In this document: one piece after another, positions 22,806 to 31,221 of the stretch
Layout of the letters: every line of letters starts with the position of its first letter
How positions within the stretch are numbered: the stretch's first letter is position 1
Source: NCEH01 sp043195195
Lineage (GTDB): Bacteria; Pseudomonadota; Alphaproteobacteria; Rhizobiales; Xanthobacteraceae
DNA: 64,000 nucleotides
Reading direction: 5' to 3'
Assembly: GCF_043195195.1 (NCBI RefSeq)
Contig: NZ_JBAFWT010000002.1
Location: 186,001 to 250,000 of the forward strand
Notes under the pieces: generated by a model
Seen by the model: only the letters and a program-made list of their open reading frames with translations
What the model was told of the DNA's origin: nothing
Database searches by the model: none
Made by a program: the position numbers and the translations under genes

Positions 22806-24482
22806 CTATTCCGCAGCCTGGAGGGTGGGGACAGCCGTCATGGCGACGGATGCGAGGATGTCGTCGATGCGCTCGGAGCAGGCTCCGCAGCCGCCGGAGG
22901 CGGTGGTGTGGGTGCGCACCCCCTCCACATCGGTCAGCCCATGGGCCGCGATCGCATCCTCGATGGTGCCGAGATCGACCGACTTGCAATTGCAGATCTT
23001 CTTCGCGCGGCGCGCGGCTTCGGCGGCCACCGGGTCCGCCGCCAGCGCGGCGGCTTCTGCATCCATCTGCGCTATGGCCACGGCTTGCCAATTGGTGCCG
23101 GCGACTTCCCAGGGCGCCGCCTTGCGCACCTGTTCCCAGATGGGATTGTAAAGCGCCTTGTCGATTTCCTCGACCAGCTTCACCATGCCCACATAGCCCA
23201 TATAGGCGTGGTGGCGCTCCTGGTTGATGTCGAGCCACGGCATGGACGCCTTGAGCGCGATGAATTGCGAGCGCCCGCCCGACAACATGATGTCCGCCTT
23301 CGCGTCCTTCAGCATCTTGTACATTTCGCGCGGCGTCATATCGTCGATCATGTGGGCGTCCTGGCCCATCAATTCCTTGATGCGTTCCTTGTCTTCCTTG
23401 GTGGACTTCTTCACCGAGGTGCCGACCAGCTCCAGGCCTGCTTCCTGCAGGGCCGCCACCACCGACCAGGACTTCACGCCGCCGGTGATGAGCAGAACCT
23501 TCTTGCCCTTGAAGCGGGGCTTGTAGGAGGCGATCGCGGCCCAGGCCTTGGCCTCCTCGCGGGCGATCACCGCCTCGGTGCGGGTCATCAATTCCTCGGG
23601 CGCGCCGCGCTCGATCAGCAGGCGGGCGATTTCGCGCAGGGAGTCGCTGGAATCCTCGATGCCGTAGAAGGAGCCCTCGAAGAAGGGGATGCCATAGCGC
23701 TCCTCCATCTTGCGGGCGACATTGATCATGGCTTTCGAGCACACCATCATCGCCGCCTTGGCGCGATGGGAATAGGCCACTTCCTTGTAGCGCCCGTCGC
23801 CGGAGATGGACGAGAAGATGCGGATGCCCAATTCGTCCAGCAGCGGCTTCACCTGCCACAATTCGCCGGCCAGATTGTATTCGCCGATGATGTTCAGGTC
23901 ATAAGGGGTGGTGTATTCCGGCTCCTCGGTGCCGATGACATGCTCCAGCAGGGCTTCGCCCGCGAGCTTGTTACCGAGATTCTTGGGACCGACGAAGCCG
24001 GGGGAATTCACCGGAATGACCGGCTTGCCGAACTTCTCCTTCGCCGCCTTGCAGACCGCATTGATATCGTCGCCGATCATGGCCGGCACGCAGGTTTGAT
24101 AGACGAACACCGCCGGGGGGTCGTACTTCTCGATGATCTCGCGGATCGCCTTGAACAGGCGCTTCTCGCCGCCGAACACGACATCGGTCTCGTTGATGTC
24201 GGTGGTGAAGCCGGTGCGCCAGATGTTCGAGCCGGAGGATTTGGCGCCGCGATTGTCCCAGGAATTGCCTTCGCAGGCGATCGGGCCGTGGATCAGATGG
24301 GCGACGTCGGTGAGCGGCTGGAGCGCGATCTTCGCGCCATCGAAGGCACAGCCGCCGGCCGCGCCGCCGGGCTGCAATTGCTTGGTGCAGCCCTTCTTGC
24401 GCTCGGCTTCGGACTTGTTGGCATTCTTGCCGCAGCCCGGTTCGTTGAAGACGTCCTGGATCGTGGCCGATAACGACGACAT
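22806..24482 (-). CDS. nifE: Nitrogenase cofactor scaffold subunit NifE with C-terminal BFD-like Fe-S domain
   Basis: 558 residues. The first part, about 470 residues, is standard NifE (PGCGKNANKSEAERKKGC at the start, HGPIACEGNSWDNRG, YQTCVPAMIGDDI). After an alanine-rich linker a bacterioferritin-associated-ferredoxin-like segment begins near residue 495, with Cys497, Cys499, Cys532 and Cys535 (KICNCKS ... GGCGACSERI), probably ligating a [2Fe-2S] cluster. Longer NifE proteins of this kind occur in Bradyrhizobium relatives. The ATG at 24482 is chosen since AGGAGA precedes it; the ATG at 24488 overlaps that site. Confidence 0.95.
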   Translation of the reverse strand: MSSLSATIQDVFNEPGCGKNANKSEAERKKGCTKQLQPGGAAGGCAFDGAKIALQPLTDVAHLIHGPIACEGNSWDNRGAKSSGSNIWRTGFTTDINETDVVFGGEKRLFKAIREIIEKYDPPAVFVYQTCVPAMIGDDINAVCKAAKEKFGKPVIPVNSPGFVGPKNLGNKLAGEALLEHVIGTEEPEYTTPYDLNIIGEYNLAGELWQVKPLLDELGIRIFSSISGDGRYKEVAYSHRAKAAMMVCSKAMINVARKMEERYGIPFFEGSFYGIEDSSDSLREIARLLIERGAPEELMTRTEAVIAREEAKAWAAIASYKPRFKGKKVLLITGGVKSWSVVAALQEAGLELVGTSVKKSTKEDKERIKELMGQDAHMIDDMTPREMYKMLKDAKADIMLSGGRSQFIALKASMPWLDINQERHHAYMGYVGMVKLVEEIDKALYNPIWEQVRKAAPWEVAGTNWQAVAIAQMDAEAAALAADPVAAEAARRAKKICNCKSVDLGTIEDAIAAHGLTDVEGVRTHTTASGGCGACSERIDDILASVAMTAVPTLQAAE

Positions 24483-24556
24483 GCGCATCTCCTATCCATG
24501 GAACGGGTTATGAAATGAATGAAACAAATCGGGTGGTGAATACTTTCATTGGATGC

Positions 24557-24584
24557 GCCCCACCGCCCGGTCGGGTGGTGGGGC
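24557..24584 (-). other. Intercistronic stem-loop between nifK and nifE
   Basis: GCCCCACC ... GGTGGGGC with an inner CCCG/CGGG stem and one G-T pair, 20 bases after the nifK stop. There is no T run. Probably an mRNA-protecting or partial-termination element, separating structural genes (nifHDK) from the less abundant cofactor genes (nifENX). Confidence 0.65.
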
Positions 24585-24603
24585 AGGCTTGTGGAAACGA
24601 CGA

Positions 24604-26163
24604 TCAGCGAATGATGTCGAAGCTGTAGTCGGTCTTCGAGGGAACGTTCGTGTTCTTGTCGATTTCGTCGAAGATCTTGTCGAGGATCCAGACCAGAACG
24701 TTCATGCCGCCCTGATAGCCCCACACCGGATAGCGATGGTGGTGGTGGCGATCGAAGATCGGGAAGCCGATGCGGATCAGCGGCGTGCCGGTGTCGCGCT
24801 CGAGATACTTGCCGTAGGTGTTGCCGATCAGGAAATCCACCGGATCCGTGAACAGCAGCGAACGCATGTGCCAGAGATCCTTGCCGGGATAGACATGGCA
24901 GTTCTGGCCGAACGGCGAGGAGTCGAACAGGGCCTGGACCTTTTCCGCCCACTGCTTGTTGCCGTTGGTGGCGAGCACGTGGGTGGGTTCGGCGCCGAGC
25001 TCCAGCAGGAACGCGGCGAGGCCGAGGCAGAGGTCGGGATCGCCGTAGATGGCGAACTTCTTGCCGTGGATGTGCGCGCTGGAATCGGCGATGGCGTCCA
25101 CCAGGCGACCGCGCTCGCGCGCCAGTTCCTCGGGGATTTCCTTGCCGATGATGCGCGACACCGCCATCAGGAAGGCGTCGGTGCCGGCCACCCCGATGGG
25201 ATGGTTGAAGGCGACCACTTCCTGGCCGTGGGACGCGATGAAGGGCAGGGTCTTCTCGGTGCTGTATTCCTGCATCGAGATGGTGGCCTTGGCGTGGAGC
25301 GCGTTGGCCGCCTCCTCCAGCGTGGTGCCGCCGTCATACATGCGGAACTCGCCGTCGGTGGGGGTGTCCCACACGTCGCTGTTGTCGCCGAGGATGGTGT
25401 AGTCCGCACCCATGATGCCGAGCAGGCGCTTGACTTCACGCAGGTTGCCGACGGTGTAGCCGTCAAAGCCGCCGATGAAGTTGATCTTCTCGTTCGGCAC
25501 GCGCTCCAGCACCGGCGCGGTGCGGGCCTTGCCGTCCCAGAAATGCTCGAAGATGCCCTTCATGACATTGTCGTAGCCGGTGACGTGGCTGCCGACGAAG
25601 GCGGGCGTATGGGCGAAGGGCACATCATATTCGGCCGGGACCGAGCCCTTTTCCTTCGCCGTCTTGATGAAGGCGTTGAGGTCGTCGCCGATGACTTCGG
25701 CCATGCAGGTGGTGGAGACCGCGATCATCTTCGGCTTGTACATCGCATAGGTATTTGCGAGGCCGTCGATCATGTTGTTGAGGCCGCCGAACACCGCCGC
25801 ATCCTCGGTCATGGACGAGGAGACGCAGGAGCTGGGCTCCTTGAAGTGACGGGAGAAATGGCTGCGATAATAAGCAACGCAACCCTGCGAGCCGTGGACG
25901 AAGGGGATGGTGCCCTCGAACCCGACCGCGGCGAACACCGCGCCGAGCGGCTGGCAGGCCTTGGCGGGGTTCACGGTCAGCGCTTCGCGAGCGAAGTTCA
26001 ACTCGCGATATTCAGGCGTCTTGGCCCATTCCCGCACGCGCTCCACTTCGGCCGGATCGCGTGGGTTCTCGAACATCTTCTTCTTGTTCGCCAGCATCTG
26101 CTGGTATTCCGGGCCGCGGAACAGCTCGAGATGATCGAGCACGTGATCGGCATTTTGAGTCAT
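24604..26163 (-). CDS. nifK: Nitrogenase MoFe protein beta chain NifK
   Basis: 519 residues. It forms the alpha2-beta2 MoFe protein with NifD and holds half of each P-cluster. Its P-cluster ligands are Cys70 (AKACQPLG), Cys95 (GSQGCVAYYR) and Cys153 (STTCMAEVIG). Numbering is identical to Azotobacter in this region. Residue 99 is Tyr (Phe in Azotobacter) and residue 188 is Ala (the redox-switch Ser in Azotobacter), the combination reported for Gluconacetobacter. The gene lies 79 bases after nifD with a stem-loop between. Confidence 0.98.
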   Translation of the reverse strand: MTQNADHVLDHLELFRGPEYQQMLANKKKMFENPRDPAEVERVREWAKTPEYRELNFAREALTVNPAKACQPLGAVFAAVGFEGTIPFVHGSQGCVAYYRSHFSRHFKEPSSCVSSSMTEDAAVFGGLNNMIDGLANTYAMYKPKMIAVSTTCMAEVIGDDLNAFIKTAKEKGSVPAEYDVPFAHTPAFVGSHVTGYDNVMKGIFEHFWDGKARTAPVLERVPNEKINFIGGFDGYTVGNLREVKRLLGIMGADYTILGDNSDVWDTPTDGEFRMYDGGTTLEEAANALHAKATISMQEYSTEKTLPFIASHGQEVVAFNHPIGVAGTDAFLMAVSRIIGKEIPEELARERGRLVDAIADSSAHIHGKKFAIYGDPDLCLGLAAFLLELGAEPTHVLATNGNKQWAEKVQALFDSSPFGQNCHVYPGKDLWHMRSLLFTDPVDFLIGNTYGKYLERDTGTPLIRIGFPIFDRHHHHRYPVWGYQGGMNVLVWILDKIFDEIDKNTNVPSKTDYSFDIIR

Positions 26164-26198
26164 GGTTGTGTCCTCTTGAATGTCATGTCCCGAGCTGG

Positions 26199-26234
26199 CG
26201 TCCCGGCCCGTCCCGCGAGGGGAGGGCCGGGACG
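26199..26234 (-). other. Intercistronic stem-loop between nifD and nifK
   Basis: An 11-bp perfect stem (CGTCCCGGCCC / GGGCCGGGACG) with a 14-base loop, directly after the nifD stop and with no T run. Likely a transcript-stability or processing element. Confidence 0.62.
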
Positions 26235-26242
26235 GCGTGAGG

Positions 26243-27745
26243 CTATTCCGCTGCCATCAGGGTGGGCTTGGGCACCGCTTTCCACGGCGCCTTCGTCATC
26301 TTCCAGACGGGGGAATTGATGGCCATGTCCATGTCGCGCGCGAAGATCGCGAAGCCGTCATAGCCGTGGTACGGGCCGGAATAGTCCCAGGAGTGCATCT
26401 GGCGGAACGGCACGCCCATCTTCTGGAAGACGTACTTTTCCTTGATGCCCGAGCCAACCAGGTCCGGCTGGATCTTCTCGACGAACTTCTCGAACTCGTA
26501 GCCGGTCACGTCGTCATAGATCAGCGTGCCGTCTTTCACGTAGTGCTGCGCGGTGCGCTGGTAGTCGTCGTTATGGCCGAACTCGTAGCCGGTGCCGACC
26601 ACTTCCATGCCGAGGTCTTCATAGGCGCCGATGACGTGACGCGGACGAAGGCCGCCGACGAACAGCATCACGGTCTTGCCTTCGAGACGGGGGCGATACT
26701 TCGCAATGACCGCATCCATCAACGGCTGGTACTTCGCGATCACGCGCTCCGCACCTTCCTTGATCTTGTCGTCGAAATAGCTGGCAATCTTGCGCAGCGA
26801 TTCCGCGATCTTGGACGGGCCGAAGAAGTTGTATTCGCACCAAGGTATACCGTACTTTTCTTCCATGTGGCGCGAGATGTAGTTCATCGAGCGGTAGCAG
26901 TGCAGCACGTTGAGCTTGGCCTTCGGAGTGGCCTCAAGCTCCGCCAGCGAGCCGTCGCCGGACCACTGGGCGATCACGCGCAGGCCCATTTCTTCGAGCA
27001 GGATGCGCGAGGACCAGGCGTCGCCGCCGATGTTGTAGTCGCCGATGATGGCCACGTCGTATGCCGTCGGCTCGAAGCGCGGGGCGGCGTCCGCGGGGAT
27101 CTTGTCGAACACCCAGTCCCGGATCGCGTCGTTGGCGATGTGGTGGCCGAGCGATTGCGACACGCCGCGGAAGCCTTCGCAGCGGACCGGAACGATGGTT
27201 TTGCCTTCGTATTCCTTCGACTTGGCCTTGGAGACCGCCTCGATGTCGTCACCGATCAGACCGATCGGGCATTCCGACTGAACGGTGATGCCGTTGTTCA
27301 GTGGGAACAATTCCTGGATTTCGTCCATGATCTTGGCGAGCTTCTTGTCGCCGCCGAAGACGATGTCCTTTTCCTGGAAGTCGGAGGTGAACTGCATCGT
27401 CACGAAGGTGTCGATGCCGGTCGTTCCGATGTAGTAATTGCGACGCGCGGCCCACGAATACTGGCCGCAGCCGACCGGGCCGTGGCTGATGTGGATCATG
27501 TCCTTGATCGGACCCCAGACCACGCCCTTCGAGCCGGCATAAGCACAGCCGCGGATGGTCATCACGCCGGGAACCGACTTCAGATTGGACTTCACGCCGC
27601 AATCCGACTTTCCGGATTCATGGACATTGAGGTGCTTGGCGCGCCTCTTGGCGGTCTTCTCGGGATAGACCTCCAGGACTTCCGAGATCAGTTCTTTATT
27701 GCGAGCCTTGATTTCCTCAATGCTCTGCGTCTTTGCCAGGCTCAT
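26243..27745 (-). CDS. nifD: Nitrogenase MoFe protein alpha chain NifD
   Basis: 500 residues. Carries the FeMo-cofactor, where N2 is reduced. P-cluster ligands are Cys67 (TIRGCAYAG), Cys93 (GPVGCGQYSW) and Cys159 (SECPIGLIGDD). FeMo-cofactor ligands are Cys283 (VLHCYRSMNY) and His451 (QMHSWDYSGPYHGYDG). All expected ligands are present, so the enzyme should be functional and molybdenum-dependent. The gene lies 82 bases after nifH with a strong stem-loop in the gap. Confidence 0.98.
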   Translation of the reverse strand: MSLAKTQSIEEIKARNKELISEVLEVYPEKTAKRRAKHLNVHESGKSDCGVKSNLKSVPGVMTIRGCAYAGSKGVVWGPIKDMIHISHGPVGCGQYSWAARRNYYIGTTGIDTFVTMQFTSDFQEKDIVFGGDKKLAKIMDEIQELFPLNNGITVQSECPIGLIGDDIEAVSKAKSKEYEGKTIVPVRCEGFRGVSQSLGHHIANDAIRDWVFDKIPADAAPRFEPTAYDVAIIGDYNIGGDAWSSRILLEEMGLRVIAQWSGDGSLAELEATPKAKLNVLHCYRSMNYISRHMEEKYGIPWCEYNFFGPSKIAESLRKIASYFDDKIKEGAERVIAKYQPLMDAVIAKYRPRLEGKTVMLFVGGLRPRHVIGAYEDLGMEVVGTGYEFGHNDDYQRTAQHYVKDGTLIYDDVTGYEFEKFVEKIQPDLVGSGIKEKYVFQKMGVPFRQMHSWDYSGPYHGYDGFAIFARDMDMAINSPVWKMTKAPWKAVPKPTLMAAE

Positions 27746-27785
27746 TTCGCTATCCTCGCTTAAACCCCGTTTTCGTGGCGGAAAA

Positions 27786-27809
27786 CCAGCCCCTCTTCGG
27801 AGGGGCTGG
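27786..27809 (-). other. Intercistronic stem-loop between nifH and nifD
   Basis: A perfect 10-bp stem (CCAGCCCCTC / GAGGGGCTGG) closing a tetraloop, 18 bases after the nifH stop. There is no T run on the minus strand. Comparable nifH-nifD hairpins in other diazotrophs protect the nifH message 3' end, so that Fe protein is made in excess of MoFe protein. Confidence 0.72.
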
Positions 27810-27827
27810 GATTTGCTTCGAAAAGCC

Positions 27828-28718
27828 TCAGGCGGACATTGCGGCGAGTTCTTCGGCGGTCTTGCCGACGACGCTCTCGTCCACGGCCTTCATGATGCCG
27901 TGCTCCATGAGCATGTCTTCCAGCTCGTCCATGGTGATGGGGGTCGGGATGATGCCCTTGCCGCCGTTCGCATGGATCTTCGTGGCGAGCGAGCGGTAAT
28001 GGCCGGCCTGCACGCTGTCGGGAGCATATTCGAGCACGGTCATGCGGCGCAGCTCGGCGTGCTGCACGATGTTGTCGCGCGGCACGAAGTAGATCAGATG
28101 GGTGCCGAGCTTCTTCGCCATGGCTTCCGCCAGTTCCAGCTCCTTGTCGGTCTGGCGCTCGTTGCAGACGAGCCCGCCCAACCGCACGCCGCCGGAATTG
28201 GCGTATTTGAGAATACCCTTGGAGATGTTGTTGGCCGCGTACATGGCCATCATCTCGCCGGACATGACGATGTAGATTTCCTGCGCCTTGTTCTCGCGGA
28301 TGGGCATGGCGAAACCGCCGCACACCACGTCACCGAGCACGTCGTAGGAGACATAGTCGATGTCTTCGTAGGCGCCGTTCTCCTCCAGGAAGTTGATGGA
28401 GGTGATGACGCCGCGACCGGCGCAGCCGACGCCGGGCTCAGGCCCGCCGGACTCGACGCAACGGATGTCGCGGTAGCCGACCTTCATGACCTCTTCCAGC
28501 TCCAGGTCCTCGACGCTGCCGGCGGCAGCCGCGAGGCTGAGGATGGTGTCCTGCGCCTTTGCGTGCAGGATGAGGCGGGTCGAATCCGCCTTCGGGTCGC
28601 AGCCGACGATGAGGATCTTGTGACCCATCTCGGCCAGGGCCGCGAGCGTATTCTGGGAGGTGGTCGACTTGCCGATGCCTCCCTTACCGTAAAATGCGAT
28701 TTGTCGTAGTGACGACAT
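27828..28718 (-). CDS. nifH: Nitrogenase iron protein NifH
   Basis: 296 residues. The dinitrogenase reductase dimer binds MgATP and one [4Fe-4S] cluster and passes electrons to NifDK. P-loop GKGGIGKST at 11-19; cluster ligands Cys99 (GVGCAGRGV) and Cys133 (VVCGGFA). Arg102 is the site ADP-ribosylated by DraT in organisms with that switch; draT/draG are not in this window. First gene of the operon, with a roughly 143-base leader behind a consensus sigma54 promoter. Confidence 0.99.
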   Translation of the reverse strand: MSSLRQIAFYGKGGIGKSTTSQNTLAALAEMGHKILIVGCDPKADSTRLILHAKAQDTILSLAAAAGSVEDLELEEVMKVGYRDIRCVESGGPEPGVGCAGRGVITSINFLEENGAYEDIDYVSYDVLGDVVCGGFAMPIRENKAQEIYIVMSGEMMAMYAANNISKGILKYANSGGVRLGGLVCNERQTDKELELAEAMAKKLGTHLIYFVPRDNIVQHAELRRMTVLEYAPDSVQAGHYRSLATKIHANGGKGIIPTPITMDELEDMLMEHGIMKAVDESVVGKTAEELAAMSA

Positions 28719-28872
28719 CAGTTTCTCCTGCGAACTGGTTGCAGCGTCGCGCTGTTGCGTGATCTGCTCGTTTCCGAACTCGTCAGCCCTGCTTCGCGGA
28801 ACGGAGGCGGACTTTGCTTGTCCAGGTCATCGGCAGAAGCCAGCAACCAGTCGCCGTACGCCGATTGGATTT

Positions 28873-28888
28873 TGCAACTCCTGTGCCA
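28873..28888 (-). promoter_or_regulatory. Sigma54 promoter of nifHDKENX
   Basis: Minus-strand reading TGGCACA-GGAG-TTGCA, a full match to the -24/-12 consensus. The start point would be near 28861. The NifA site at 28958-28973 is about 104 bp upstream of it. Confidence 0.95.
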
Positions 28889-28957
28889 GCAGTCGGACGC
28901 TCAAAAAAAATCAATAAAAACATGTAGATGTTCGGAAATTGGAGGCTTTTTAAGAGT

Positions 28958-28973
28958 TGTTTCAAACCCGACA
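28958..28973. promoter_or_regulatory. NifA upstream activator site (nifH)
   Basis: Perfect TGT-N10-ACA (TGT-TTCAAACCCG-ACA), about 104 bp from the predicted nifH start point. Confidence 0.88.
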
Positions 28974-29210
28974 TCCCTGCAGACCAAACGACATCCTTGA
29001 ATGTGCTGCGACGCGTTCCGTGATCCCGCCTTCAACGGGGCTGCGATCTGCGGCCTGAGCACGGCCCCGATGGGTGTGCCGGCGGGGTAGGGCCGAAAGG
29101 TGTGTGTCACCCGCAAAACGCGTGCGACACTAAAAATACATGCATCGGTTTTGCTTTGGCGCGACGCGGAGCGCCCGGGGCGCAGGCTTGACCCAGGTCG
29201 GACATCAGCC

Positions 29211-29245
29211 TGTCGCAGACGCGACACCCTGTCGGGCGCACGACA
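29211..29245. promoter_or_regulatory. Two tandem NifA upstream activator sites (fdxN-suf)
   Basis: Perfect TGT-N10-ACA sites at 29211-29226 and 29230-29245, centres 19 bp apart. They lie about 108 and 89 bp upstream of the predicted fdxN start point. Two sites suggest strong or cooperative NifA activation. Confidence 0.87.
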
Positions 29246-29298
29246 GGATCGGTCTGCCTGGGATTAGAAAATCTCAAATAAATCAGCGTCCGGATGGC

Positions 29299-29314
29299 TG
29301 GCACGAGGCTTGCG
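29299..29314 (+). promoter_or_regulatory. Sigma54 promoter of fdxN-sufBCDS
   Basis: TGGCACG-AGGC-TTGCG, a full -24 and a near-full -12 element with GG-N10-GC. The start near 29326 gives a 45-base leader to the fdxN ATG. Confidence 0.93.
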
Positions 29315-29370
29315 TGAGCCGGTTTGCGAGATGTCAGGTGACATCGCACGCGCGCTCGGGAGTCACGTTG

Positions 29371-29565
29371 ATGGCCTATAAGATCATTGCCTCACAATGC
29401 ACGGTGTGCGGGGCATGTGAATTCGAATGCCCCAATGCCGCCATCCGGCTGAAGAACGACATGTACATTATCGATCCCAAGAAATGCACCGAGTGCGAGG
29501 GCAGTTTCGAGACCCCGCAATGCGCGGCCGTGTGCCCGGTGGCCGACACCTGCGTGCCCGCCTGA
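29371..29565 (+). CDS. fdxN: 2[4Fe-4S] ferredoxin FdxN
   Basis: 64 residues of the bacterial-type ferredoxin family found in nif clusters. The first cluster motif is CTVCGACEFECPNAAI; the second is CTECEGSFETPQCAAVCPVADTC, with the extended spacing typical of FdxN. It donates electrons to nitrogenase or to NifB. The ATG at 29371 has CGGGAG 8 bases upstream. It is the first gene behind the sigma54 promoter and precedes sufB by 134 bases. Confidence 0.95.
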   Translation: MAYKIIASQCTVCGACEFECPNAAIRLKNDMYIIDPKKCTECEGSFETPQCAAVCPVADTCVPA

Positions 29566-29582
29566 TGAGGTGAACCGGGGCC

Positions 29583-29601
29583 CCGGGCGATATGCGCCCG
29601 G
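29583..29601 (+). other. Stem-loop between fdxN and sufB
   Basis: A 7-bp perfect stem (CCGGGCG / CGCCCGG) with a 5-base loop, 17 bases after the fdxN stop. No T run follows, so transcription into suf is probably only reduced. No promoter resembling the sigma54 type lies between the hairpin and sufB. Confidence 0.5.
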
Positions 29602-29699
29602 TGCCGTTGGGATGTGGCGCTGGTCGAGACGGGACGCCGGATAGCCCGGCCCGTCGCCGACCGAGCCCGCACAGCTTGAAACGTGAGGAGACTAAGCGA

Positions 29700-31181
29700 A
29701 TGGCAGCCGTACAAGAGACAGTCGAACAGGTGCGCCGCATCGACGTCGAGCAATACAAGTACGGCTTCGTCACCGATGTCGAATCCGAGAAAGCTCCCAA
29801 GGGCTTGTCGGAAGACATCGTGCGGTTCATTTCGGCGAAGAAGAATGAGCCGGAGTGGATGCTGGAATGGCGCCTCGCCGCCTATCGCCGCTGGCTGACC
29901 ATGCGCGAGCCGGAATGGGCTCGCGTCTCTTATCCCAAGATCGATTATCAGGACCTCTATTATTACTCCGCGCCCAAGAAGAAAAAAGAATTGGCGTCGC
30001 TGGACGAGGTGGATCCTGAAATCCTGAAGACCTATGAAAAACTCGGCATCCCGCTTCGCGAGCAGGAGCTGCTCGCCGGCGTGGTGCGGCCGGAAGGTGA
30101 GCGGCGCATCGCGGTGGATGCGGTGTTCGACAGCGTCTCGGTCGCCACCACCTTCCAGAAGGAGCTGCGCGACGCCGGCGTGATCTTCATGCCGATCTCC
30201 GAGGCGCTGCGCGAATATCCGGAGCTCGTCAAAAAGTATCTTGGAACCGTGGTTCCGACCTCCGATAATTACTTCGCGACATTGAATTCCGCGGTGTTTT
30301 CAGACGGCTCCTTCGTCTATGTGCCCGAAGGCGTGCGCTGTCCGATGGAGCTGTCCACGTATTTCCGCATCAACGAGCGGAATACCGGTCAGTTCGAACG
30401 CACGTTGATCATTGCGGATAAGGGCGCCTATGTGAGCTATCTCGAAGGCTGCACGGCCCCGCAGCGCGACGAAAACCAGCTTCATGCCGCCGTGGTCGAG
30501 CTGGTCGCCATGGACGATGCCGAAATCAAATATTCGACGGTGCAGAACTGGTATCCAGGCAATGCCGACGGGGTCGGCGGCATCTATAATTTCGTCACCA
30601 AGCGCGGCGATTGCCGGGGCAACAATTCCAAGATCTCCTGGACTCAGGTGGAGACGGGATCGGCCATTACCTGGAAATACCCAAGCTGCATCCTGCGAGG
30701 GGACAATTCCAGCGGTGAATTCTATTCCATCGCCATTTCCAACGGCCACCAGCAGGTGGACTCAGGAACCAAGATGATCCATCTGGGCAAGAATACGTCC
30801 AGCCGCATCATCTCCAAGGGCATTGCCGCTGGCGTATCGCAGAACACCTATCGCGGCCAGGTGACGGCGCATCGCCGGGCGTCCGGCGCGCGCAACTTCA
30901 CCGCCTGCGACTCGCTCCTGATCGGCGACATGTGCGGCGCGCACACCGTGCCCTATATCGAGGCCAAGAACCCGTCCGCCGTGTTCGAACACGAGGCGAC
31001 CACCTCGAAGATCTCTGAGGACGTGCTGTTCTACTGCATCCAGCGCGGTCTTTCCCAGGAAGAGGCGGTGGGGCTGGTTGTGAACGGCTTCGTCAAGGAC
31101 GTGCTGCAGCAGCTTCCGATGGAGTTCGCGGTTGAAGCGCAGAAGCTGATCTCAATCTCGCTCGAAGGCAGCGTCGGTTAG
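29700..31181 (+). CDS. sufB: Fe-S cluster assembly scaffold SufB
   Basis: 493 residues. SufB forms the SufBC2D scaffold that builds Fe-S clusters with sulfur from SufS. Family hallmarks seen are YVPEGVRCPMELSTYFRIN, YVSYLEGCTAPQRDENQLHAAVVEL and the C-terminal SRGLSQEEA-like region (QRGLSQEEAVGLVVNGFV). The ATG at 29700 has GAGGAGA upstream. It is followed by sufC (40 bases), sufD and sufS in one operon. Since the only recognisable promoter is the fdxN one, expression is expected to be NifA dependent. Confidence 0.97.
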   Translation: MAAVQETVEQVRRIDVEQYKYGFVTDVESEKAPKGLSEDIVRFISAKKNEPEWMLEWRLAAYRRWLTMREPEWARVSYPKIDYQDLYYYSAPKKKKELASLDEVDPEILKTYEKLGIPLREQELLAGVVRPEGERRIAVDAVFDSVSVATTFQKELRDAGVIFMPISEALREYPELVKKYLGTVVPTSDNYFATLNSAVFSDGSFVYVPEGVRCPMELSTYFRINERNTGQFERTLIIADKGAYVSYLEGCTAPQRDENQLHAAVVELVAMDDAEIKYSTVQNWYPGNADGVGGIYNFVTKRGDCRGNNSKISWTQVETGSAITWKYPSCILRGDNSSGEFYSIAISNGHQQVDSGTKMIHLGKNTSSRIISKGIAAGVSQNTYRGQVTAHRRASGARNFTACDSLLIGDMCGAHTVPYIEAKNPSAVFEHEATTSKISEDVLFYCIQRGLSQEEAVGLVVNGFVKDVLQQLPMEFAVEAQKLISISLEGSVG

Positions 31182-31221
31182 GCGCGAGAGCACGAAACCC
31201 CGCACAGGATAGGAATTGGCG

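Larger units (their letters stand above)
28719..29370. promoter_or_regulatory. Divergent nifH / fdxN-suf control region
   Basis: A 652-base gene-free region. It holds the nifH promoter and activator site on one side and the fdxN promoter with two activator sites on the other (listed separately). The nifH leader has no obvious ORF with a ribosome binding site. The A/T-rich stretch around 28905-28925 could be an IHF-assisted bend, but no IHF site can be proven by eye. Confidence 0.8.

Noticed and set aside
28755..29230. Short open frames in the nifH-fdxN intergenic region
   Set aside because: They overlap promoters and activator sites on both strands, lack ribosome binding sites, and resemble no protein family.
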